DNA from: Streptomycetaceae bacterium | GTDB taxonomy: Bacteria; Actinomycetota; Actinomycetes; Nanopelagicales; Nanopelagicaceae | NCBI GenBank assembly: GCA_027488165.1 | Contig: JAIYCF010000091.1 | Coordinates: 1-8,992, forward strand | Length of the DNA stretch: 8,992 nucleotides | Direction: 5' to 3' | Shown: one piece after another, positions 1-5,221 of the stretch | Layout: each line of letters starts with the position of its first letter | Numbering within the stretch: the first letter of the stretch is position 1 | Notes under the pieces: generated by a model | Seen by the model: the letters and a program-made list of their open reading frames with translations, nothing else | Database searches by the model: none | What the model was told of the DNA's origin: nothing | Position numbers and translations under genes: made by a program

Positions 1-2430
1 GCGAATATCTTTATCATCTGTCATACCTGCTGGCTCGAAGCGAAGGTTTGTGAACTTCTCAACGAATGTCTCAAGAGGTACTCCGTATTGAAGTCCGATT
101 GATACTGCGATTGAGAATGCATCCATTACGCCAGCAAGAGTTGATCCCTGCTTACCGAGCTTAAGGAATACCTCACCGAGTGCGCCATCTGCATAGGCAC
201 CGGCTGTCATGTAACCCTCTGCTCCACCGACTGAGAACGATGTCGTTGTTGCAGGGCGTGCCTTTGGAAGACGGTTACGTACTGGCTTTGCGGCTGCTTC
301 AACTGGAGCATCCTTTGCCTTCGCCTTGCCATCAGAGAGTGGCTGACCGACCTTGCAGTTATCGCGATAAACAGCGAGCGCCTTGAGACCCATCTTCCAA
401 CCCTGGTAGTAAACCTCTTCTACCTCTTCAACAGTTGCATCCTCTGGGAGGTTAACTGTCTTTGAAAGCGCGCCTGATAGGAACGGCTGGCAAGCAGCCA
501 TCATGCGAACGTGGCCCATTGGAGCGATTGATCGTGCACCAAGTGCGCAATCGAATACGTCGTAGTGCTCTTGCTTAAGGCCTGGTGCATCGATTACGTG
601 GCCATTTGCAGCGATAAATTCAACGATCGCTTCGATGGTTTCTTCGGTGTATCCGAGCTTACGTAGAGCTGCTGGGACTGTCTGGTTAACGATCTGCATA
701 GATCCGCCACCGACGAGCTTCTTGAACTTAACCAATGAGAAGTCAGGTTCGATACCAGTTGTATCGCAATCCATCATCAAGCCGATTGTTCCGGTTGGTG
801 CAAGCACAGAGATCTGTGCGTTACGCCAGCCGTTCTTATCGCCAGTTGATAGACATGCATCCCATGCCTTATTTGCTTCGGTCCAGACATCGATATCAAG
901 TGTTGTAGCAGACTTTGCAGAAGATGATGCTGATGCGTGCTTGCGCATAACGCGTGCGTGAGCAGATGCGTTGCGTGCGAAGCCATCGTATGGACCAACA
1001 ATGCCAGCGAGTTCTGCTGAGCGCTTGTAAGTGATACCTGACATCAGTGATGTGATCGCACCGGCTAGAGCGCGTCCACCTTCAGAATCGTATGCCAGAC
1101 CTGATGCCATAAGAAGCGCGCCCAGGTTTGCATATCCGATACCGAGCTGACGGTAAGCCTGTGTTGTCTCACCAATTGCTTGTGTTGGGAAATCTGCGAA
1201 ACAGATTGAGATATCCATTGCAGTGATGATCATTTCTGCTGCGCGACCAAATGTCTTTGCATCGAATGAACCATCAGCCTTTAGGAACTTCATCAAGTTA
1301 AGTGAAGCCAAGTTACATGATGAATTGTCGAGTGACATGTACTCAGAGCAAGGGTTTGACGCGTTGATGCGACCTGTCTCTGGGTTTGTGTGCCAATCGT
1401 TAATTGTGTCGTCGTACTGGATTCCTGGATCAGCACATGCCCATGCAGCTTCTGCCATCTTGCGGAAGAGTTTGCGAGCATCTGTTGTCTCAATAACTTC
1501 ACCAGTTGAGCGAGCCTTTAGACCGAACTCTGAACCGCTTTCGTAAGCGCGCATGAACTCATCTGAAACGCGAACTGAGTTATTAGCGTTCTGGTACTGA
1601 ACAGAGATGATGTCTTTTCCACCGAGGTCCATATCAAAGCCAGCATCGCGAAGTGCGCGAATCTTCTGCTCTTCAGAGACCTTAGTTTCGATGAATTCTT
1701 CGATATCTGGGTGATCAACATCAAGGACAACCATCTTGGCTGCGCGACGGGTTGCGCCACCAGATTTGATTGTTCCTGCAGATGCATCTGCACCACGCAT
1801 AAATGAAACTGGGCCAGAGGCTGTTCCACCGGACTTTAGAAGTTCCTTTGATGAACGGATACGTGACAAGTTAAGTCCTGCACCTGATCCACCCTTGAAG
1901 ATCATTCCTTCTTCGCGGTACCAGTTAAGGATGCTATCCATAGTGTCATCAACAGAGAGGATGAAGCATGCGCTCACTTGCTGTGGCGCTGCTGTTCCGA
2001 CGTTGAACCAAACTGGTGAGTTGAAAGAGAAGATCTGGTGCAAGAGCATATGTGTTAGCTCGTGCTCGAAGATCGTTGCATCTTTATCAGTAGCAAAGTA
2101 ACCAAATTCTTTTCCGGCCTTTGTGTATGTAAGAACTACGCGATCGATGACCTGCTTAAGTGACCACTCGCGATTTTCTGCTCCTACTGCCCCACGGAAG
2201 TATTTGGTAGTAACAATTGTTGATGCATTTACTGACCAGAAATCTGGATATTCAACCCCACGTTGTTCGAAGACTGTCTCGCCTGTCTTCCAGTTAGCCT
2301 GGACTACATCGCGACGCTCCCACTTAACTTCGTCGTAAGGGTGGATCCCTTCATTGGTGTAAATGCGTTCCATAGTAAGACCTTTGCCGGTCTTGCCTTT
2401 GGCTGGTCGATTGATGACCGTATCTGACAT
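1..2430 (-). CDS. nrdJ: Adenosylcobalamin-dependent (class II) ribonucleoside-diphosphate reductase, C-terminus cut by window edge
   Basis: Class II ribonucleotide reductase. It makes deoxyribonucleotides in the cytoplasm with a B12-generated thiyl radical, so it needs no oxygen. 810 residues are visible without a stop; I estimate that about 140-170 C-terminal residues, including the usual cysteine-rich tail, lie beyond base 1. Visible marks: a redox cysteine in SACFI (C155); the catalytic finger-loop motif NPCSE (N359, C361, E363); the partner cysteine in SSCNL (C372), 11 residues after the radical cysteine as in other class II enzymes; the PTGTIG loop near residue 545; and a TSCPD-type domain with GEVFLKLGKQGS near residue 710. 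I see no N-terminal ATP cone and no intein. The N-terminal part (ERIYTNEGIHPYDEVKWERR) closely resembles Streptomyces NrdJ as I remember it. The ATG at 2430 is chosen because the frame extends from there; M20 is a possible later start, and the Shine-Dalgarno is weak. It lies 30 bp downstream of nrdR, probably in the same transcript. Confidence 0.97.
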   Translation of the reverse strand, partial: MSDTVINRPAKGKTGKGLTMERIYTNEGIHPYDEVKWERRDVVQANWKTGETVFEQRGVEYPDFWSVNASTIVTTKYFRGAVGAENREWSLKQVIDRVVLTYTKAGKEFGYFATDKDATIFEHELTHMLLHQIFSFNSPVWFNVGTAAPQQVSACFILSVDDTMDSILNWYREEGMIFKGGSGAGLNLSRIRSSKELLKSGGTASGPVSFMRGADASAGTIKSGGATRRAAKMVVLDVDHPDIEEFIETKVSEEQKIRALRDAGFDMDLGGKDIISVQYQNANNSVRVSDEFMRAYESGSEFGLKARSTGEVIETTDARKLFRKMAEAAWACADPGIQYDDTINDWHTNPETGRINASNPCSEYMSLDNSSCNLASLNLMKFLKADGSFDAKTFGRAAEMIITAMDISICFADFPTQAIGETTQAYRQLGIGYANLGALLMASGLAYDSEGGRALAGAITSLMSGITYKRSAELAGIVGPYDGFARNASAHARVMRKHASASSSAKSATTLDIDVWTEANKAWDACLSTGDKNGWRNAQISVLAPTGTIGLMMDCDTTGIEPDFSLVKFKKLVGGGSMQIVNQTVPAALRKLGYTEETIEAIVEFIAANGHVIDAPGLKQEHYDVFDCALGARSIAPMGHVRMMAACQPFLSGALSKTVNLPEDATVEEVEEVYYQGWKMGLKALAVYRDNCKVGQPLSDGKAKAKDAPVEAAAKPVRNRLPKARPATTTSFSVGGAEGYMTAGAYADGALGEVFLKLGKQGSTLAGVMDAFSIAVSIGLQYGVPLETFVEKFTNLRFEPAGMTDDKDIR

Positions 2431-2460
2431 CTTTTATTTTCCCGTCTTCTAATTAATTTA

Positions 2461-3033
2461 TTATTTTGAATTTGCTACTGCATTTGTTTTTAGCGATGGG
2501 GCGTCGCTTTTTTCATTTCTTGCATTTACTTCGTTTGCGCTAATTGGATTTGCTCCAACTGCGTTTGCGCTGTGGGAATTCGCGCTCGAAGGCACTGCTC
2601 GCAGTAACGCGATCTCGCCTTCGAAATCTTCAAGGGAGGCAAAGTTACGGTATACCGAGGCATATCGCAGGTAGGCGACCTCATCGAGTTCGCGAAGTGG
2701 CGCAAGGATTGCCATGCCCACTTCTTGAGCTTCGATTTCAGCTTTGCCAGTGCGGCGAAGGCTCTCTTCAACGCGCTGTGCCAATAGGACTAGATCATCT
2801 TCGCCAACTGGGCGACCTTGGCAGGCTTTGCGTACGCCGACCAAAACTTTTTCGCGAGCAAATGGCTCGGTTGCACCTGATCTTTTGATGATGTTCAGGA
2901 GTGCGACTTCTTGGGTTGAGAAGCGCTCGCCACATTGTGGGCATTCGCGGCGGCGACGGATTTGTGTGCCATCTTCGACCGGACGAGAGTCAACAACACG
3001 AGAATCATCGTGGCTGCAGAACGGGCAAATCAT
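2461..3033 (-). CDS. nrdR: Transcriptional repressor NrdR of ribonucleotide reductase genes
   Basis: NrdR senses ATP/dATP and represses ribonucleotide reductase genes by binding paired NrdR boxes. The 190-aa protein begins MICPFCSHDDSRVVDSR, giving a zinc ribbon with C3, C6, C31 and C34 and the basic stretch RRRREC. An ATP-cone domain follows at about residues 49-139 (KRSGATEPFAREKV, then YLRYASVYRNFASLEDF at its end). The remaining roughly 45 residues are a low-complexity tail rich in Ala, Asn and Ser (SAN/GAN repeats). Such a tail is absent from the roughly 150-aa E. coli protein, but longer NrdRs exist in actinobacteria. The ATG at 3033 has a GGGAG Shine-Dalgarno about 10 nt upstream and gives the canonical N-terminus. 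It is the first gene of an apparent nrdR-nrdJ operon, with two candidate NrdR boxes upstream, so autoregulation is likely. Confidence 0.97.
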   Translation of the reverse strand: MICPFCSHDDSRVVDSRPVEDGTQIRRRRECPQCGERFSTQEVALLNIIKRSGATEPFAREKVLVGVRKACQGRPVGEDDLVLLAQRVEESLRRTGKAEIEAQEVGMAILAPLRELDEVAYLRYASVYRNFASLEDFEGEIALLRAVPSSANSHSANAVGANPISANEVNARNEKSDAPSLKTNAVANSK

Positions 3034-3110
3034 CTCGGCGTGTCTCCCTTCGAAATACTAGATATTCCCAAATTTAGATGTATTGGCGGACCGCTGAAAC
3101 TACCCTAAAA

Positions 3111-3126
3111 ACACTACTTATGGAAG
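3111..3126 (-). promoter_or_regulatory. NrdR box, promoter-distal copy (candidate)
   Basis: The plus strand reads acactacttatggaag. It matches about 10 of 16 positions of the NrdR-box consensus acaCwAtATaTwGtgt (recalled). It is the weaker of two sites. Its start lies exactly 31 bp from the start of the stronger box at 3142, the spacing of about three helical turns that is typical of paired NrdR boxes. It lies 77 bp upstream of the nrdR start codon. Confidence 0.6.
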
Positions 3127-3141
3127 TTTTTTTCGGTCCGA

Positions 3142-3157
3142 CCCCTACATATAGTGG
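3142..3157 (-). promoter_or_regulatory. NrdR box, promoter-proximal copy
   Basis: The minus strand reads ccactatatgtagggg, matching about 12 of 16 positions of the recalled NrdR-box consensus acaCwAtATaTwGtgt, including the central CTATAT.TAG core. It sits immediately downstream (in the minus direction) of a candidate -10 element TATAGT at 3160-3165, so bound NrdR would cover the transcription start. With the copy at 3111-3126 it forms a 31-bp-spaced pair in front of nrdR-nrdJ. Confidence 0.72.
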
Positions 3158-3159
3158 GA

Positions 3160-3165
3160 ACTATA
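3160..3165 (-). promoter_or_regulatory. Candidate -10 element of the nrdR-nrdJ promoter
   Basis: The minus strand reads TATAGT, a good fit to the actinobacterial TANNNT -10. No convincing -35 lies 16-18 bp upstream. The support is its position, just before the stronger NrdR box. A second TANNNT (TAGGGT) occurs nearer the gene, at 3102-3107, and cannot be excluded. Confidence 0.35.
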
Positions 3166-3213
3166 AAGCAAATCTTGAGAGTTTTCCTGTTGAGTACGTA
3201 TTGGCCCAAGTTA

Positions 3214-3233
3214 GGGCGTGTCGGCGAGCGCCC
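3214..3233 (-). terminator. GC-rich hairpin after the LysM gene (weak terminator candidate)
   Basis: GGGCG at 3214-3218 pairs with CGCCC at 3229-3233, extendable by one G-U pair, with a loop of 8-10 nt. It begins 5 bases past the stop codon of the minus-strand LysM gene and lies between that gene and the nrdR promoter. No T tract follows in the minus direction, so it would be a weak intrinsic terminator at best. Confidence 0.35.
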
Positions 3234-3237
3234 GCGC

Positions 3238-3630
3238 TTATTGAAGCGGGATGCGAACCTTTTGGCCTGCCTGGAGTTCAGCTGTGGCTAGCGAGTTCAC
3301 GGTGGCGATCTCATCTACGAGAGCGCGAACATCTCCGCCTTCAGCCATGCGGGTAGCCAGTGACCAGAGGGTGTCGCCAGGTGCGGCAGTTACCTCTATA
3401 TAGGAAACCTCTGTATAGGAATTTGTGGCGTTAACAGGCTCGGATGTATTTGCTCCTGCTTGGAGGCCAAAGAGGCTGGCCATCACGACAGCGAGTGAGA
3501 GAACCACGAACGTACGGGCTAGGCGACCACGGCGATTTAAACGGATGCCGGACGGATTGGTTGAAGAGCCTTGAAACCCTTGATTTATAAGGGTTTGCGC
3601 GTTTGTTGCATTGAGTGAAATGGTGCTCAT
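3238..3630 (-). CDS. Small membrane-anchored LysM protein; likely SOS-induced cell-division regulator (ChiZ/YneA-like)
   Basis: A 130-aa protein. It has a 38-residue N-terminal segment ending in a basic stretch (RLNRRGRLAR), then one hydrophobic helix at about residues 39-58, a Ser/Thr/Asn-rich linker, and a LysM domain at about 78-129 (APGDTLWSLATRM ... LQAGQKVRIPL). LysM binds peptidoglycan, so the domain should lie outside the membrane. The gene is divergent from lexA with a LexA operator 36 bp before its start, so it should be DNA-damage inducible. In Mycobacterium tuberculosis the same slot between nrdR and lexA holds Rv2719c (ChiZ), a damage-induced LysM membrane protein that affects septation. 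Bacillus yneA, a division inhibitor, is also a LysM gene divergent from lexA. The role is inferred from architecture, position and operator. The ATG at 3630 has a strong AGGAG Shine-Dalgarno (3637-3641) at 6-7 nt spacing. Topology is N-in with the LysM domain out, unless the helix is a cleaved signal. Confidence 0.9.
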   Translation of the reverse strand: MSTISLNATNAQTLINQGFQGSSTNPSGIRLNRRGRLARTFVVLSLAVVMASLFGLQAGANTSEPVNATNSYTEVSYIEVTAAPGDTLWSLATRMAEGGDVRALVDEIATVNSLATAELQAGQKVRIPLQ

Positions 3631-3666
3631 GGTTTTCTCCTGCTGGTACTACCTTGGGGAAGGTAT

Positions 3667-3682
3667 TCGAACAGTTGTTCGA
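3667..3682. promoter_or_regulatory. LexA operator (SOS box) for the LysM gene
   Basis: The sequence TCGAACAGTTGTTCGA is a perfect match to the actinobacterial SOS box TCGAAC-N4-GTTCGA, and the palindrome extends one more base on each side. It lies 36 bp before the LysM gene start and just downstream of the -10 of that gene's predicted promoter, so LexA would block the transcription start. Confidence 0.93.
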
Positions 3683-3691
3683 ACAAGGCTT

Positions 3692-3720
3692 ATTAAACCC
3701 CATGCCACCGACATGGGCAA
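3692..3720 (-). promoter_or_regulatory. Predicted promoter of the LysM gene
   Basis: On the minus strand, a -35 TTGCCC (3715-3720) and a -10 TTTAAT (3692-3697) are separated by exactly 17 bp. Transcription would start near 3685, at the edge of the SOS box at 3667-3682. The alternative -10, TAATAA, would need a 19-bp spacer. The spacer contains the inverted repeat at 3699-3717. Confidence 0.5.
3699..3717. repeat. Inverted repeat CCCATG/CATGGG midway between the two SOS boxes
   Basis: CCCATG (3699-3704) and CATGGG (3712-3717) are perfect inverted arms separated by 7 bases. The dyad lies almost at the midpoint of the two LexA operators and inside the spacer of the predicted LysM promoter. It could be a binding site for another regulator, or chance. 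I do not recognise it as a known operator. Confidence 0.4.
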
Positions 3721-3727
3721 GTTATTT

Positions 3728-3743
3728 TCGAACATATGTTTGA
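3728..3743. promoter_or_regulatory. LexA operator (SOS box) for lexA autoregulation
   Basis: The sequence TCGAACATATGTTTGA matches TCGAAC-N4-GTTCGA with one mismatch (T for C in the right arm). It lies 31 bp before the lexA start codon, on the lexA side of the intergenic region, and should mediate autorepression. I see no confident -35/-10 pair for lexA; the left arm itself could serve as a -35 with TTATCA (3750-3755) as a -10, but this is weak. Confidence 0.9.
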
Positions 3744-3774
3744 TTTTTTTTATCAGGCGTGAGACTCTTTATCC

Positions 3775-4461
3775 ATGAGCAAAAAGCCAACTTCTAAGTC
3801 AGTATCCGGCCAAGTGACCGAACTCCCCGATTCAGCAGCCGGCGAGCATGGCCTAACCGCCCGCCAGCTCAAGATCCTTGAAGTCATCAAGGCCTCCATG
3901 GACGAGCAGGGGTTTCCCCCATCAATGCGCGCTATCGCAGCTGCCGCCGGGCTTTCATCCCCTGCCTCGGTCAAGTACCAGCTCGAGATCTTGCAGGAAA
4001 AGGGTTTTATCACCGCCCACCCAACTCGCGGTGGCGTCCTTGAGGTCCTGATGCCTGGTGAGAAATCAGAGATCGAAGTCGAAGCCACCAAGCAGGTTCC
4101 TCTCGTTGGTCGCATCGCAGCCGGTGGTCCAATCACCGCCGAACAAAACGTTGAATCAACATTCGCTCTTCCTGAAACTTTAGTCGGCAAGGGCAACCTT
4201 TATATGTTGCAAGTTGTTGGTGAATCAATGATCGATGCTGCAATCTGCGATGGCGATTACGTTGTTATTCGCGAACAAAAGGATTGCAACAACGGAGAAA
4301 TCGTTGCCGCAATGATCGATGGCGAAGCAACGGTAAAGACATTCCAACGCAAGAACGGCCACATCTGGTTACTTCCTGCCAACCCCGCATTCGAGCCAAT
4401 CAATGGCGATAACTGCGAGATCCTTGGCAAAGTTACTGCGGTCATGCGCAGCGTTCGTTAA
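3775..4461 (+). CDS. lexA: LexA repressor, master regulator of the SOS response
   Basis: LexA represses DNA-damage genes and inactivates itself by self-cleavage when RecA filaments form. The 228-aa protein has a winged helix-turn-helix at about residues 27-92, with recognition region PPSMRAIAAAAGLSSPASVK and wing HPTRGGVLEV. A linker and an S24 autoprotease domain follow. The cleavage bond is A116-G117 in GRIAAGGPI. The catalytic pair is S151 in VVGESMID and K188 in GEATVKTF. About 25 residues precede the HTH, as is common in actinobacterial LexA. The ATG at 3775 is the only reasonable start; the Shine-Dalgarno is weak (GTGAGA about 11 nt upstream), so poor initiation or a very short leader is possible. 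An SOS box lies 31 bp upstream and a divergent LysM gene shares the intergenic region. The 3' end converges on the UbiA gene with only 4 bases between stops. Confidence 0.98.
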   Translation: MSKKPTSKSVSGQVTELPDSAAGEHGLTARQLKILEVIKASMDEQGFPPSMRAIAAAAGLSSPASVKYQLEILQEKGFITAHPTRGGVLEVLMPGEKSEIEVEATKQVPLVGRIAAGGPITAEQNVESTFALPETLVGKGNLYMLQVVGESMIDAAICDGDYVVIREQKDCNNGEIVAAMIDGEATVKTFQRKNGHIWLLPANPAFEPINGDNCEILGKVTAVMRSVR

Positions 4462-4477
4462 TTAACTATCTAGTTAA
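4462..4477. repeat. Inverted repeat at the convergent lexA/UbiA-gene ends
   Basis: TTAACTA (4462-4468) and TAGTTAA (4471-4477) are perfect 7-base inverted arms around a 2-base centre. They start immediately after the lexA stop and overlap the UbiA stop. The arms are AT-rich and the loop is too small for a strong hairpin, so bidirectional termination is possible but weak. Confidence 0.35.
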
Positions 4478-5116
4478 AACGAGGGTCAGTACACCTAAAG
4501 CAATAAGTACCGCAGCTGCGGCTATTGAATTTCGTTTGCCCAAACGTTGTGGCAGGCCACCAATACCGCTGGCGCGATCTTGATCCATATCTTTAATCAC
4601 ATTTATAAAGTGCGCTGCCGATCCCAGTAGCGCTCCCCCAAGCCACATCCACACAGGTGGCGTTACATCTTTTGAAATTGCAATACACGATGGCAGCGCA
4701 GCGAATGCCAGTGCATAAGGCAGCCAAGAAAAGACATTGAATTTAAAGTAGAAGTTATAAGCAACTCCCATTGAAATTCCAAACATGTAAACCATGCCGC
4801 CCTTAAAGCCAAGCGGGCCAAGCAAATTTGCCACAAACGAGAACGGCACCATGAAACGCAACCAATTAGTTAAATACTCTCGCGATATAACGCCAGCAAT
4901 TAAAGGCTTGTTCTGGCGGTTATGCATCAAATCATCGCGATAGTCATATAAATCATTGCTCCAGCCGACTACCAACTGGCCCGTAAAGACGCCAAAGGCA
5001 ATTACATAGGCCGGTCCTTCCCACCAGTAATGAGCGGCGAAGAACCAAGAGATTGAAGTGACAATTAAGGTTGGTCCGAAGTGCGATGCTTTAAGCAGGC
5101 CGCGCAATTTCTTCAT
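4466..5116 (-). CDS. UbiA-family integral membrane prenyltransferase, short form
   Basis: UbiA enzymes attach prenyl chains to aromatic or other acceptors inside the membrane. This 216-aa protein has the first Asp-rich motif NDLYDYRDD (N54, D55, D58, D62), followed by NRQNKPLIAG, and a second motif NVIKDMDQD (N172, D176, D180), followed by RASGIGGLPQRLG. Both are needed to bind the Mg-diphosphate. I count about seven hydrophobic helices (roughly 13-30, 36-52, 84-100, 106-122, 128-146, 153-172, 196-213). Only one follows the second motif, whereas typical UbiA proteins of about 290 aa have about nine helices. The C-terminal end is therefore short, and lexA begins on the other strand 4 bases later. 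The acceptor cannot be read from the sequence: quinone, carotenoid, heme or lipid are all possible. The ATG at 5116 has a GGAG Shine-Dalgarno about 10 nt upstream. It is divergent from the secreted-protein gene. Confidence 0.88.
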   Translation of the reverse strand: MKKLRGLLKASHFGPTLIVTSISWFFAAHYWWEGPAYVIAFGVFTGQLVVGWSNDLYDYRDDLMHNRQNKPLIAGVISREYLTNWLRFMVPFSFVANLLGPLGFKGGMVYMFGISMGVAYNFYFKFNVFSWLPYALAFAALPSCIAISKDVTPPVWMWLGGALLGSAAHFINVIKDMDQDRASGIGGLPQRLGKRNSIAAAAVLIALGVLTLVLTR

Positions 5117-5221
5117 TTGAGCCTGGCTCCGACTGAATCACGCTTCATAACTGAAGTCTAGGCGCAGAATTAATTTCGAATATATCTTGCCCGCGGCATA
5201 AATCGCCCCGAGAATCTCGGT
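5117..5221. promoter_or_regulatory. Divergent intergenic region with 6-bp inverted repeat at the plus-strand start
   Basis: These 105 bases must carry the promoters of the UbiA gene (minus) and the secreted-protein gene (plus). I see AT-rich stretches (for example TATATC at 5181-5186 and ATAAAT at 5198-5203) but no convincing -35/-10 pair. CCGAGA (5208-5213) and TCTCGG (5215-5220) form an inverted repeat ending one base before the ATG at 5222, where a ribosome-binding site is expected. No Shine-Dalgarno is visible there. Confidence 0.4.

Noticed and set aside
635..2338. Several plus-strand open frames of 70-120 aa within the nrdJ region
   Set aside because: All are antisense to nrdJ, whose minus-strand frame is continuous and conserved throughout.
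1..2430. Intein or frameshift within nrdJ
   Set aside because: Class II reductases often carry inteins, but the frame runs uninterrupted and the active-site loops are contiguous; truncation is only by the window edge.
3034..3237. Cobalamin riboswitch in front of nrdR-nrdJ
   Set aside because: The 204-bp gap is mostly promoter and NrdR boxes. I see no B12-box-like sequence or extended structured leader.
3078..3356. 92-aa plus-strand open frame across the nrdR promoter gap
   Set aside because: It overlaps the NrdR boxes and the 3' end of the LysM gene, has no Shine-Dalgarno and no family resemblance.
3753..4196. 147-aa open frame on the minus strand across the 5' half of lexA
   Set aside because: It lies antisense to an unmistakable lexA, covers its SOS box side, has no recognisable motif, and is a shadow of lexA codon use.
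5176..5190. TCGAATATATCTTG as a third SOS box
   Set aside because: Only the left arm resembles TCGAAC; the right half does not match GTTCGA.
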